From positions 15,710,240 to 15,774,239 of the forward strand of contig NC_085878.1 of NCBI RefSeq assembly GCF_034702125.1: a DNA stretch of 64,000 nt, written 5' to 3'. A program made the position numbers and the translations under genes. Below the pieces are notes generated by a model. The model did no database searches, was not told the origin of the DNA, and saw only the letters and a program-made list of their open reading frames with translations. This document shows, piece after piece, positions 47,073 to 58,918 of the stretch (its first letter is position 1; every line of letters begins with the position of its first letter). Source of the DNA: Engraulis encrasicolus (lineage: Eukaryota; Chordata; Actinopteri; Clupeiformes; Engraulidae).

Positions 47073-47371
47073 GTCCAGGTAGACAAATGCTGAGGCACTC
47101 AAGGTAGCAATTTTTTTTAACTTTTTTTATTTGGCTACAATGCCTACGCGTTTCACCCCTTATGGCCTTCTTCAGAGCGTATACGGGCCATAAGGGCCGA
47201 AACGCATAGACATTGTTGCCAAATAAAAAAAGTTGAGTGTCTCAGCATTTGTCTACCTGGACCAAATTTGAGAGCCCCTACACTGATGAGCACCAAGGGA
47301 AAAAGGTGAAGACCCAGAAACACTCTTAAGAAAATTGATTTTTTTTTTTTTAAATTACCGGCTTGTGTTTA
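47073..47371 (+). mobile_element. Hairpin-headed retroposon, copy E
   Basis: 15-bp direct repeats ATGTATGTATTCTTG (47058-47072) and ATGTATGTATCCTTG (47372-47386), one mismatch. Head arms: GGTCCAGGTAGACAAATGCTGAGGCACTCAA pairs with TTGAGTGTCTCAGCATTTGTCTACCTGGACC, then TTTTTTTATTTGGC with GCCAAATAAAAAAA. The centre is CGTTTCACCCCTTATGGCC..TTC / GGGCCATAAGGGCCGAAACGC. The tail holds GATGAGCACCAAGGG, then a T-rich stretch. A partial relative on the opposite strand is at 21813-21955. Confidence 0.75.
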
Positions 47372-47835
47372 ATGTATGTATCCTTGTCTGATTGGTCACA
47401 GGTCCGGACAGAATCATCCCTCGGTCCGGATCCAGAATGCAGTCCGCCGTTTGGCGATGCCCGGTTTAAACCATGAGTTGGCGGGATCGTGTAACCATTA
47501 CGACAAGACAGTACAGAGAGACGGTTGATGCAAGGAAGTGCTTTACATTTTGCGGTAAGACAAATGCAATGCTTATTAAACATTATAGTTTTATGTTTAG
47601 AGAGTTTATTTTGAGAGACGAGTAAAAAGACATGTTTTTTTTTTATTAACAGTGAATGAAAACCAGCAGAAATAGAAGAATGTTTGACAAAACATGCACT
47701 GTGCCATGTAGAGTTTGGGGACTAGCTAGCAGGTGTGGATAGAGCTGTGAAAGAAAATGGCATACTGTTGGCGAAGGACGTTGTTTCTATTGTTTTTGTG
47801 TTTTGTTACTGTGATTTGTCAAGAGTGTTGTTTCT

Positions 47836-47999
47836 TGGGGGTCCTTGTGGCTCAATTGGCTATGGTGCAGCACCATAATTCCGGGGTCCCGTGTTCGAGT
47901 TCGACCTGAGTTAATTACCGGATTCTTCCCCATTTTTCCCATGCATTTCCTGTCACACTCGACAAAAAATGTTGAAATAAAAATATAATTTCTTGGCCA
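47836..47999 (+). mobile_element. tRNA-derived SINE (third family)
   Basis: Head GGGGGTCCTTGTGGCTCAATTGG with an A-box-like TGGCTCAATTGG and a B-box-like GTTCGAGTTCGACC at about 47893. The body has CCCATGCATTTCCTGTCACACT, and the end AATAAAAATA is A-rich. Distinct from the families at 17557, 21113 and 31521. Confidence 0.8.
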
Positions 48000-49838
48000 C
48001 ACAGAGTAGAACCATTGTTAACAGCCTTGATATAGGACATGCAGATACCAAGTGCTACTTGCTACTATTTCTAGTCGCAGCAACTTGAGTACGATATTGG
48101 AGAGAACCGTGCATTGTTGTATGCACTCAGCACTGGGTGAATCAATGTTACACACCTCCTGAACCCTCCAAATGAAAGCTGACTGAAAAAAACCTGGCCA
48201 CCTTGCACGCTGTTGATCTATGTCAATTCACTTTGTGTAATATAATTCAATTCAGCTGAATGCAGCGGAAAACTGCACTTAATTGCCAATAGCTCAGCTA
48301 AACTGTGCATGTAGATGTTCACAGCCATAGTCTGTGGTGCTTTTTATCAGTAGTGCTTTCCTCTCCCATGTTCACCCATCCGAAATTGTAATTGGGTAAC
48401 ATTTTAACGCGTGTTGTAGACTGTGTTGTAGACTGCTTGTTCTATTTTGAAACCTCAGTATAAGAAAATGGTTTGGCTGCTTGCAGGTAATATAAAGTTA
48501 TAGTTGGCTTGAAAGAGACAGTTTGGGTGTTGGGGGTGATTTGACAGTCACAGGGCCCTTACAGACTGTTACAGTGCTTACTATTTTATTGCTCACTTGT
48601 GAGTACGGTGGTGGAAGTTTTGGCCTTCAAGTGACTATAAATGTTGCACTGTGTCTTTAGATAATTAGAAGGATTTTCTTTCATGTGTCCGTTATGCGCT
48701 TTCATGCTCAGCCCAGTATTGTGAGGTAATTTCAGAAAGTTATCATGGTGATGAAAGCTATTTTCCTTCATTGTGTTGGAAACGTCACCATTCCCGAATT
48801 CCAGCATGAGATTTCGGGTCATGTCCTAAATCAGCATGAGTCCACGGGCATGGAAGGAGTCTGGATCACATCTTGGCACATTTTCCATTCCATCACAGTC
48901 TCCATTCACAGCTGCACGAGCAGTTGCAGACAGCCTGTAAGTGTGAGCGCTGTTGGGAAGATGAGTTATAGCATGCCCCTCTCTGGAGAACGGCTTTGGC
49001 ACCCGTCTGCTCAGTTTATCCACACAGTGTTTGATAAATGGTGTTCACCGCAGTATCTGCTGACCTTCCTCGCAGTAGGGTTGACCCGTAGCAAGAGCAC
49101 ACTTGGAGGTGTAGATTGGAATGACCTTAACAAGTGTGCACCCCAATTTGCATAACACTGCACGATTTTTTTTTATTATGGATTTTTTTTTTTTTACATT
49201 AATTGAACTCCTTCTTGGCCAGCTGTGCGTTTTGAAAATTACATGGAGGCAGATATGACGTAGCCTTGCGCGTCATCCTATGTACTTCCGCCAAAGGATT
49301 GGCTCCACTACTAGTCTGGCCCCTGCTTTCTGTGGAGCGATGTTGAGCGGTAGGATTTGGCCGGCCAAACCCTACCCAGAAAACGGCCAATAAGCGAAGA
49401 GGCAGGTTGGTGGGGGCAAAAGGGGGAGGACGCTGACTATACTGTAAACGCCTGCGCTATATTTTTGTTGAGTAAGAGTTGGGTGAGAGCTGTCCAATCA
49501 TTTCAAACCAGAACTGAATGCAAACTTCCCGCTTCCTGCAACCCCAGACCGAAATTAATAAAAATCAAATACGAAATTAAATGGTAGTATTATGGGATGG
49601 TCAGGACCAGGCTAGGTATGATGGGGTACAGAAAGAAATGTTTAACTGCATTTGTAAGCAGAAGAAAAGTATGAAACCGAATTCTAAGTAAATCTTTTAA
49701 AATAATTTTAAGCCAAGATGGAAGATGCAAATGCTGTGATAAAGGCTTTGGGTGAATCTATTGGTTGCTATTGCTGAAATATTGTATGTATATTTCTTGA
49801 AGAAAATAATTGTCATCGCTTATGTCACTTAAATGGAC
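48000..49838. other. Noncoding, partly balanced-composition unique DNA
   Basis: An open frame at 48745-49155 (+, 136 codons) has no recognisable domain, lacks splice support and is overlapped by minus-strand frames. I treat it as noncoding. The stretch 48590-49150 is repeat-free and could be a conserved noncoding element. Confidence 0.4.
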
Positions 49839-50922
49839 TAGGGATGTGCATTTCTGGCAAAAACACTATTCGAAATTCGATGGCCACTATTCGAAAATTA
49901 TTCGAAAAAAAAAAAAAAAAAAAAGACGTGCGTTTGCTGACTTAAGGACTCCCACCGTCATGCTTTGAAAACATCTACAGTACGAGGTGGGAGCGTAGGC
50001 CTGGCTACACCTCTGAACGTCCAGCAGCATGTTCACTGGAGGAGGGAGTCTGTGTGATGGAGGTGGTGGCCGCGTCCGTGCCGTGAAATATTTCTCATTC
50101 CCTTCCCCTCCATCCATTCTCGTCACGGCAAGGGGAATAATAAACCCCACTCGAACAACATTGTGTTGTTTGCTAGTTGGGCTAGTTAGCAATTGACATT
50201 GTTGACATTATCCCGATTCGCACGGTTACATGGGTGGCTTTGAAAAAGAGTTTGTTATCCAAATCCGAAGCAACTTCATATGAAATGACCCCCAAATAGT
50301 TGCAGATTATAGTTCATGTAGTGAGCCAGATAAAAATCGCCTCAGCTAAGAGTATCATGTTTACCTCGCTTGTTAGCTCATTATTATTAGCGTGAGACAT
50401 ATTGAAATAACCTGCCATTGTTTACACTGACATTGGCTTACCTTGCAAAAGTTTACGCTGGCCAATAATCAGACGCAAATTGATGTGACAGTATTCCCGA
50501 ATAGTTTCAGATGACGTTCCATGTTTACAAAACCATCAACAATTGCAGATTTAAAGTGTCAACGATTTATTGATAAATGCCCAATGCCCATTCCTGAAAT
50601 ACACGAGATGCTTGGCTTCTCCCTGGCTGTAAACAGTTTGTGTCCGCGGGGGGCGGGGCGCTTTCAAACGCTTGCCTTACGTGTTGGAAATGAAAGATGA
50701 GCATTCGTATTTACTAGGTAGGTCAATTTAATGAAACCTTGCATAAGTTTTCATTTGTCACTTAACACAGCAAGGGAGGCCAACACAGATTTGTTTTTAT
50801 GTGGGGTCTGCATTTTATGAATGTCAATGTGGATTTTGAGACTGGCTTGATTTTTTTTATTCGACAGGACTATTCGAAATTCTAAAGAATAATGAATATT
50901 CGAATATTTGTGCACATCCCTA
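49839..50922. mobile_element. hAT-type element, 1.08 kb (TAGGGATGTGCA ends)
   Basis: Ends TAGGGATGTGCA / TGTGCACATCCCTA and a perfect 8-bp target duplication AAATGGAC at 49831-49838 and 50923-50930. TATTCGAAAT motifs repeat at both sides. The GC-richer interior (about 49930-50160) has no transposase I can read. Confidence 0.92.
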
Positions 50923-50930
50923 AAATGGAC

Positions 50931-51540
50931 ATTCAAAGACTACAAAATAGTCGGCAGTTCTTCACTGTTGCATTCATGTCAGAAAAAAGCACCTTGAAGA
51001 ATGAATCAAGCATCTGATAAAATGCAGTAAATAGTGTATTAAAACTGTTCAGATGGATTGCTTGGCCTACTCTCCGTGGTTCCATTATTCCTTGTACAAT
51101 CAATAAGAATTGGACGCTTGGTGAATAAAGGCAACTATTAACAGTGTGTGTGTTCAACAGTAGCAATAGACTGCTCAAAACCTGACTCACCTTGCCCGGG
51201 CTGTTATTCATTTGTTGCTTGGCTCTGCAGTGATCATAATGGATAATGACTGTGTTGTGCAGCCTACTGCTCACGCAGTATCTCTTCTGTTGAGGACTTC
51301 ACAGGTCACCAGCAGTGGCAGCCATGGAGGGAGACCATGAATAGACTACACACAATTATACAGGAAACTAAGCCTCGGGCACTGGGCTAAGCCGTGTGGA
51401 CGCATTTTAGCAATGTTTCTATGGATTTTATTTCCGCTCCCACATGCAAATGAGAGTGCAGTGTAGTAAATTGTAGATTTTAATATTTACATACAGCTAT
51501 GTTTAACTAACAAATAGGCCATGGTATTATTGCTCGAATG
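50931..51540. other. Noncoding; a decayed element is possible
   Basis: A 113-codon minus-strand frame (50933-51274) has no family I recognise. No termini were found. Confidence 0.3.
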
Positions 51541-52005
51541 CAGGGGTGGACAAACTCTGGCCCCGGGGCCACATGAGGCCCGCTGAGCCATTTCATCTGG
51601 CCCGCTGAGCTTTTACAAAAAAGACTACTTTTAAATTCATTATGATGCTCTCACCCAACATCCTTAAAATGGCTACTCAAAACAGGGGTCTTGCGGCTAT
51701 GAGATTAACCAAGGATAAGTTACTTTATTAATCTAAGTACATTTCATTGCAATGTGCAGGAATTAAATGACCAGAAAGTTATGTCAGTAAACATTATTTT
51801 GTTATTACTGACATTAGTTTGCGGACTTAAAGCCCTTTGGTCAATATTCTTAACCCAATGAGGCCCTTGGGCCAAAATACAGTCCCAGGAAAAAGTTTGT
51901 ACACCCTTTGAAATTTCTTACCTTTCTGTCAAAATTCGTCATAAAACATGGTCTGATCTTCCCGGAAATCACAAGAAGGAACAACCAGAGTCTGCTTTAA
52001 CTAAT

Positions 52006-52257
52006 TCAACCCAAACATTTACAAGTTTTCATATTTTCATTGGCCATACGATGTAAACATTCACAGGACAGCAAGGAATAAGTAAGTACACCCTTGCATT
52101 CAATAGGTTTTAACCCTAAGTTAGTTGCAATAACCTCAACCAGTTGTTTTCTGTAGTTGCAGATCAGATTAACAAAACAATCTGGATGTATCTGGTCTCC
52201 CTCTTCTTTAGAAAACTGCCTCTCGTCAGCAAGGTTTGTGGGATGTCTGGAGTGCAT
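52006..52257 (-). pseudogene. Tc1 transposase C-terminal relic, left arm
   Basis: The minus-strand frame of 83 codons includes HPTNLADERQFSKEEGDQIH and NLICNYRKQLVEVIATNLG. This matches the usual C-terminal end of Tc1 transposases (R-H-P-x-N-L ... E-E-W ... L-x-x-x-Y-x-x-R/Q-L-x-x-V-I). The catalytic D and the DE pair upstream are not in one open frame. Non-functional. Confidence 0.8.
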
Positions 52258-53029
52258 AGCTTTCTTGACTTCATGCCATATAATCTCAATTGTTTTTTGT
52301 CAGGGCTTTGACTGGGCTATTCCAGAATGTGCATTTCATTATTATGAAGCCATTCTAAAGTCAATGTGCTTCTAAAGTATGGGTTGTTGTCACATTTCAG
52401 CACCCATCCTCTTGTGTGCTTCAACTGTGTGACAGACTACCTCACTTTTTCTGTAAAATATCTCGATAAACTTCCTAGTTCATTGTTCCACTGATAATAG
52501 CAAACTGTCAAGGGCCTGAGGCAGCAAGGTAGCCGCATATAATGATGCTCCCGCCACCATACTCAAAGGTGGAGATGATGTTTTGGTGAAGATGTGGTTC
52601 TCCAGTTCTCCTCCAAACATGACATTGTGTGTTCCCCTGAACAATTCAACTTTGGTTTCAACGTTGGTCTACAGAATATTTTGCAGTAATTCTATGAAGC
52701 ATATAAATGCTTTTTCGCAAACCTCAAAGGTGCAGCAATATTTTTTTGGACAGAAACCTCATTCATTTTAGATTGGCAGAATTAATCACATTTTAGCTAT
52801 TCTTGGCTACATCTCCTCTTCTGAGTATGGTGGCAGGAGCATCATTATATGCGGCTACCTTGTTGCCTCAGGCCCTTGACAGTTTGCTATTATCAGTGGA
52901 ACAATGAACTCAAGTTTATTGTGATATTTTACAGAAAAAAACGTGAGGATGTCTGTCACACAGTTGAAAAACACAAGAGTATGGGTCCTGAAATGTGACA
53001 ACAACCCATACTTTAGAAGCAAATCGACT

Positions 53030-53275
53030 TTAGAATGGCTTCATAATAATGAAATGCACATTCTGGAATAGCCCAGTCAAAGCCCTGACAAAAAAACAAT
53101 TGAGATTATATGGCATGAAGTCAAGAAAGCTAAGCACTCCAGACATCCCACAAACCTTGCTGACGAGAGGCAGTTCTCTAAAGAAGAGGGAGACAAGATA
53201 CAAACAGATTGTTTTGTTAATCTGATCTGCAACTACAGGACCAGTCTGGTTGATGATATTGCAACTAACTGAGGG
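53030..53275 (+). pseudogene. Tc1 transposase C-terminal relic, right arm
   Basis: Inverted counterpart of 52006-52257 on the + strand, with the same order: GAAATGCACATTCTGGAATAG, IEIIWHEVKKA-like, then HPTNLADERQFSKEEGDKI. It carries more substitutions and stops (for example TAG after ATTCTGGAA). Confidence 0.75.
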
Positions 53276-53525
53276 TTAAAACCTACTTAATGCAAGGGTG
53301 TACTTACTTATGCCCTGCTCTCCTGTTAATGTTATGGCCTTATGACCAATAAAAATATGATAACATGTAAATGTTTGGGTGGAATTAATTAAAGCAGACT
53401 CTGATTGTTCCTTCTTGAGATTTCCGGGAAGATCAGACCATGTTTTATGATCAATTTTGACAGAAAAGTAAGAAATTTCAAAGGGTGTACAAACTTTTTC
53501 CTGGGACTGTATTTGCCTGCTCCAG

Positions 53526-56500
53526 CTCCTGCTCTAACGGATCCTTTTTCTTAGTGTGGAGTAGGACTTTGGTGAAAAGGAAGGCTGGGATGATTTTGTT
53601 CTGTTGGCAGCTACTGCCAGTTGTCTGCTCAGTCTGTATTGTGCCACTCAAGTGGACGTGTTCTTAGATGACAACAATAGAACAAGAGACGCCACTAGTA
53701 GTGTGAGGTTCAAGTCAGGGTTGCTAACCTTGTCATTGGCAATGACACACTGTACGCTCACCTGTGACAAACTCAAGTACATAGGCTATTTAAACTGCTC
53801 ATTTTACTTGTAAATATTTGACAAGGAATAATAAAAAAGGACGCTGTACTGGGGTGATAATGTCAAATGCTACCTCTATTGACAAAAGCTGTTCATAAGG
53901 AAAATAAGCTCTTAACAGAGAAATGGCATGCTGCTAGTGTGTTCCAAGGAAATAAGAATACAAAAATCTCAGATGGTGTATTTCACAGCGATATTACTTC
54001 ACATCGAAATGTGGTAGCAGAATAATGAAAATGGAGTGGGTGTGTTCACTGAATCTGATGCTGCATGCATGAAGGAATTTAGCAGGAGAGCTGTTGAAAT
54101 AATCCAGTTTAGTGGTGTATGCCCAATGTGAATCCATGCATGGTATGCATTATTTGACTTTGATGTTGGAATTGATTAGAATGTGGAGGTTAGATGTCAG
54201 GATGGAAGTCCTGATCATCTGTTTGCTTATGTGAAGAGCTGTTGACATGGCTGCTGTCTCGTTTTTTCTGCTTTGTCACTCAAGGCAAGCACTCTGTGCA
54301 GTGAATTATGCTTTACTCTACAGAAGACACATTTTCTCTGCTAGTACCGTAACAAAAAAAAGCTTGTCATTACACAGACCATCTTTTAATCTTTCGGTCC
54401 TGAGCCCTCTTACCAGGTTTCAGGACCAGGCATTCATCTTGCCCAGAAATGGATGAAAGCTCAATAGAGTGGAGAGTGTAGCCTAAGGCTTTCCGTGATT
54501 CCTCATCAAAACTAACATTTAATCTCTATTTTTCCCCCAAATATACTGTGCTTTGACAGAAGGATTTTAGCTTTTCTGTTCCATTCAAATAAGCTAAAAA
54601 CCAGTCATCTCACTTATGAAGGCCAGCTTACACTAGGCTGCACTCACTGGCGTCTGCTTGTAGAATGACAATTTGATTTACACAAGGGGCAGTGTTAAAC
54701 ACGCTCCACTGCAACAAGAGTTGGCGGGCCACAGATTTGTTTTCAGGTTAATCACATTAATATGTTCTGGTCCTGGCCGTGGGCCGCACAATTAATTCAT
54801 TTTGTAATCAATATCTGAACCACTGTAATTATCTAGTCATGTTGGCTTTTGATGACAGCTGTAAACCTTGTCCCAGAGGGTTTTTTTGTCCAAATATATT
54901 TGTGACACGACGGTTAAGATTGCCTTCAGGAGTGTTGAGGTTATGTCCTAGCTATGTTCAAAGGTCAAAGATGCATAGGCTTTAGGCTTGACTTCAAAAT
55001 CAGACCATAGCCTAAATAATTCTTTCATACTGCCAATGGCTAAGAATGACTGTAATCGGTTGAGCGATTAGCCTCTCTGCTGAGAACAGAAAACTACAAT
55101 CAGGGCAAGCGGCGTAGCACCTTAGGACCTTAGGTGACTCGTGTTGGCCCTTTATTGGGAGGAATTTGGGAAAACTGGCCCTCGGGGACTTTTAATTGAG
55201 TAAGCTTACCCCTGGTGTAGACTTGATGTCATGATGACATGCATCAAATTCTGGTTCTGCTTGCTCCCTTCTCTGCAGTAGCCTAATAAAATGCCTTTTC
55301 TCTGACGTTTATTTGTCTTTTTTTAAATAGTGTTTGATTAAGCTATGCCACATGAACACAATGGTCACACAATGCTCTGCTGCTAGGACTTCTAAGCATG
55401 CAGCTACTGGTGTCATCTAGACATGAAATGAAAAGCTCAATGAAGGTCTCTGTGAGTGTGTGCGTCTTGAGTTGCGAGATTTCACTTGTGGTGTCGGTAA
55501 ATGGAGTGATCAACAATGAGTGCGTTCATATGCAGTTTAGTATCCCGAATATGAGGCATGTCCCGGTTATGGTCAAATTCGGGATAAGGTGTTAATTGGA
55601 GAACAGTGTGTTGTATCCCTGTATACATTCTTTGAATTCCTAGAATTCTCTTCAAATGTGCGTAGCCTGGATACCAGCAACAAACTTCTTTGGGAAGCCT
55701 CTGTATCTGGGATAAGATGTTTCCGTGCGTCAATATCCCAGTTTCTTTCGGAATACTCCAAGTAGCATATCCAGATTTCGCAAAGTCCTGAATAAGGGCT
55801 TATCCAGGATACTGGAAAAAGATGTTTTTATGTGGAAATGCAAATTCGAGATACTTAATATCCCGAAGTTGCTCAACACTTCATTCCACAGAGTCGCGGG
55901 ATTGTTGACATGTAAAATGAGGCATAGAGAACTTTGCTAGTCCACAGTTAGTTTAGAATCAGGGCCGTTTGTAGAGGCTGCGTCACAGCACGGCTACAGC
56001 CTGCACCACAGAAGGTCTACAGTACAGACACTTGGGTGGAAAGTAGAGATTTATAACGATGGCCTAACAGGTACCTGTCCATCACAGCAGAAGCTAAATT
56101 TCACCTATCTCTTGGAATTCTGACTAGCGCTCGGACTTCGAAATGTAGGGGACCTATGGAGGCGAGGGATGTGGCAAAAGTTAGGGCTCAACATTACGTT
56201 TTAACACGTCATTTCACACTGGATGACTCCTTTAAATACTACAACTGTTGGGATTAGTATTCTACATGGAACGTTAAATGTTTCGAAGATAGTTGTCAGA
56301 TGTGTGTCTGTGAATTCAAATATCTCTGACCAAAGCCTTGCTTGTTTTTAGGCTTAGTGTGTTGTTCTGATGGAGTCACGCAGGTGCAAGCGCAGAGCTG
56401 CCCTTTAGCTTGATAATGCATGATGCAGCATGATGGGATCTAAGATAGGGTTTTGTTTGAATTTCTCATTACCTCTGCTGTGTGTTATTGAACAAACTGG

Positions 56501-57831
56501 AGATTTTCATATCATGGCATCATGCTTTGTAAAAAAAATATATTGTTTATATAATGTGTACCGGTATGATAATAAGAAAAATTGCAGTTTAGAAGTAAGT
56601 GGATAAGCAATCAAAAAATATGCATGAGGTACACAGGAAATGCATATCTGTCTTGTTGGTAAATTATCGTTATTTCAGCTGTAGAATCAGATTGTGCTTA
56701 GGCATAAAGCTGCATGGGAGAATGGTCCACTTCTTTCTAGTCTAAAGCTTTGAAAATAGCAGAGACTTAAATTCTCTGTAGATTGTTGAAGATTCTCATG
56801 TCCATACATGCCTGGTGTGTTGTTGCTTGCACCTAAAATATGTGAATGAACAGAGTTCTGGCTTTATTGGCTTATGAATTACAAATAAGGATCATTATTA
56901 AGCACACTGCCCTCGGGGAAGTCTTGGCATTACAGATGAATGTATATTTTCAGTGATCTTGTAGACTTATGTAATAGACATTGAACAATATGAGGTGTAT
57001 ATTTGTGATAAGCTTATCTAGCAAGAGTAAGGACTCTGCTCAATCCACCATAGTCATTAGGCTATTTTATTCACCAAACATTTACATTTAAAACCATGAT
57101 TTCAGGAGTGTCTACCTAAAACATGGATCCTCTGCCATCTTTTCCTCCATTGGTATTCTCAGTACCTGCCCTGATGTGTTATGAATGAGGTGTCAGTGCG
57201 AGTCTGGGTGAGTGATGGGCGAGACATTTTGATTGTCAATTCAATGCGAGACAAAGGGAAATTCAGCAGCCTTTTCACTTGAGACTATTGACTTGATGGA
57301 TCTGTATAGCGTGGCACGCTCTTTGACATGCCGTGACATTGCCTGCTCTGTTGACATTTGTGTGCGAGTGTGTGTGTGTGTGACTGCCTGAAGGGGAAAT
57401 TGTCATGTTATTGCTTGAGCAGAAATGTCCTTCCCAATGCCGTGTACTAACTGCACTGCATAGCTCAGCTGGTGAAAGAAAAAGCCTCGCCAGACCCACC
57501 CAGCTTGCTATATCAGAGTTATGATGTTGAGTCATCTTGGTGATGTAGACGTGTAATCTGAAAAGATGACAAAATAAGCCCCATCTTTACTTGGCTCTCC
57601 ATCTCCGGCAGTGTTATTGTTGAAGTCCTGGGGGTGGGCTGAACACTTCATCATTGATCTAGCACAGATGGCCGAGCACTTGAGAAACAGTTACTGCATG
57701 TGGTGCTCAGTGCGACAAGATTGCTTTCCTTTGGTATCTTTGTCTTGTGCCGTGTTCATGATTAATTTCAATTTGTATGTTATTTCAATTCAATAATATG
57801 ACAAATGGTTCAAGCGGTTTATGTTGGTGTT
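53526..57831. other. Noncoding, mostly unique DNA upstream of the znf609 exon
   Basis: No exon or clear transposon is recognised. At 55520-55870 TATCCCG/CGGGATA-like motifs recur in both orientations (55540, 55580, 55727, 55858), perhaps an eroded element. A short GT tract lies at 57362-57381. The region is presumably intron or proximal upstream DNA of znf609. Confidence 0.4.
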
Positions 57832-57846
57832 ACATACTCAGTCATA

Positions 57847-58076
57847 TCAGAGGGGAAGATACCTCACACTCTTGTCCATCATGCTGAATTTATTTACATA
57901 AACGTTTCGGCGAGTGTGTAAAAACTTGAGAAAGGCCACACTGGCCAAAACGTTGTTAATGTAAATAAATTCAGCATGATAGACAAGAGTGTTGCGGTAT
58001 CTTCCCCTTTGAAGTGAACTAGTACCCACTACCTGCACCTCGAAACCTCTGGTGTGCATTGGTTTCCTCCTCCAAA
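57847..58076 (+). mobile_element. Hairpin-headed retroposon, copy F, near the znf609 exon
   Basis: 15-bp direct repeats ACATACTCAGTCATA (57832-57846) and ACACACTCAGTCATA (58077-58091), one mismatch. Arms: GGGGAAGATACC, ACACTCTTGTC, ATCATGCTGAATTTATTTACAT pair with the complementary run ending at 58012. The loop core is AACGTTTCGGCGAG...GAGAAAGGCCACACTGGCCAAAACGTT. The tail has CTACCTGCACC and GTGTGCATTGGTTTCC. It ends about 300 bp before the splice acceptor. Confidence 0.72.
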
Positions 58077-58372
58077 ACACACTCAGTCATAACCAAATCC
58101 TGAAATGTAATATGACCTAAACAAAAGGTGCCAAAATCCATCCAAGTAATTTTGTAATAGTCTTACATGACATACATTTATCTTTGTTTATGGCATACAT
58201 TACCTTTGCACAGTTGTACAGAAAGTCTTAAAAATGTAAAATACTGGTATGTCTTTTCACTCCCTGTTTTGTTTGGTCTCAATCCATAATGCCCTATATT
58301 ATGAAAATGCTTCGAACTGTTGGTGTGTCTTACTTACTGGAACTTATTCTCCTTTCCTCTTTTGTCCCTCAG

Positions 58373-58495
58373 GGCAAGATGTGGGTACCTTGGAAGTTGA
58401 TATCAGGACCTTGAGGCGACTGAAACCCCATTCCCACATCCAGTGGTCTGAGGAGTCAGACCTCAGTGTGACTCTCTCGGGCTGGTGGCACTAAA
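58373..58495 (+). other. znf609: znf609 exon, 5' UTR portion
   Basis: The acceptor is the polypyrimidine run TTCTCCTTTCCTCTTTTGTCCCTCAG ending at 58372 (key features: C/T-rich over 25 bases, then CAG), so the exon starts GGCAAGATG at 58373. A short uORF begins within 7 bases: ATG at 58379, stop TGA at 58412-58414 (11 codons). It is out of frame with nothing downstream in the linear mRNA because it terminates before the main ATG. An upstream frame running through the intron into the UTR stops at 58494 and is not coding. Confidence 0.8.
58379..58414 (+). other. uORF in the znf609 5' UTR
   Basis: Encodes MWVPWKLISGP then TGA. The same codons would form the C-terminal extension of a circular ORF if the exon were back-spliced. 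It could lower initiation at the main start. Its translation is inference. Confidence 0.45.
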
Positions 58496-58876
58496 ATGTC
58501 CCTAAGTGGTGGCACTGCAGGCGGGAAAGGTGTGGACTCGAATGCGGTGGACACTTACGACAGCGGTGATGAGTGGGACATCGGCGTGGGAAATCTGATC
58601 ATTGACCTCGACGCTGACCTAGAGAAGGACAAACTTGAGATGTCTGGCACCAAGGAGGGCGGTGGCATGGCGGCGCCCCCCAGTGCAGTCGCAGCTCTGC
58701 CAGACAACATCAAATTCGTGAGCCCCGTGCCTGCCCCCCAGGGAAAGGAAAGCAAATCGAAATCCAAGCGCAGCAAAAACTCTAAAGACAATAACAAGGC
58801 TCCCACTGGAGATGGAGCCAAGAAGGAGTCTCAGAGCCGGCCCCAAGCCGAGGCTCCGGGAACGCCGGCAAGTGCC

Positions 58877-58918
<42 letters not shown>

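Larger units (their letters stand above)
51880..53509. mobile_element. Palindromic Tc1/mariner element made of two 3' halves
   Basis: 1,630 bp between TA dinucleotides (51878-51879, 53510-53511), ends CAGTCCCAGGAAAAAGTTTG / CAAACTTTTTCCTGGGACTG. The two halves are near-complete inverted copies: left arm 51880 to about 52565, right arm about 52825-53509, centre about 260 bp. Each arm encodes the C-terminal part of a Tc1 transposase pointing outward; the N-terminal DNA-binding half is absent. It inserted in the hAT at 51541. Confidence 0.85.
51541..53525. mobile_element. hAT-type MITE split by a Tc1 insertion
   Basis: Left end CAGGGGTGGACAAACTCTGGCC. The right end, once the nested Tc1 is set aside, reads GGGCCAAAA-TA-TTTGCCTGCTCC. 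GGCCCGCTGAG is repeated near the left end and GAGGCCCTTGGGCC near the right. The hAT itself was about 350 bp. No clean target duplication was found. Confidence 0.65.

Noticed and set aside
48745..49155. 136-codon frame on +
   Set aside because: No recognisable domain, no splice signals at its ends, and overlapping minus-strand frames.
50933..51274. 113-codon minus-strand frame with LINE-like feel
   Set aside because: I could not place any RT, endonuclease or C-terminal LINE motif in it.
58249..58494. 81-codon frame running into the znf609 exon
   Set aside because: It crosses the splice acceptor and stops two bases before the znf609 start; the intronic part has no homology to ZNF609.
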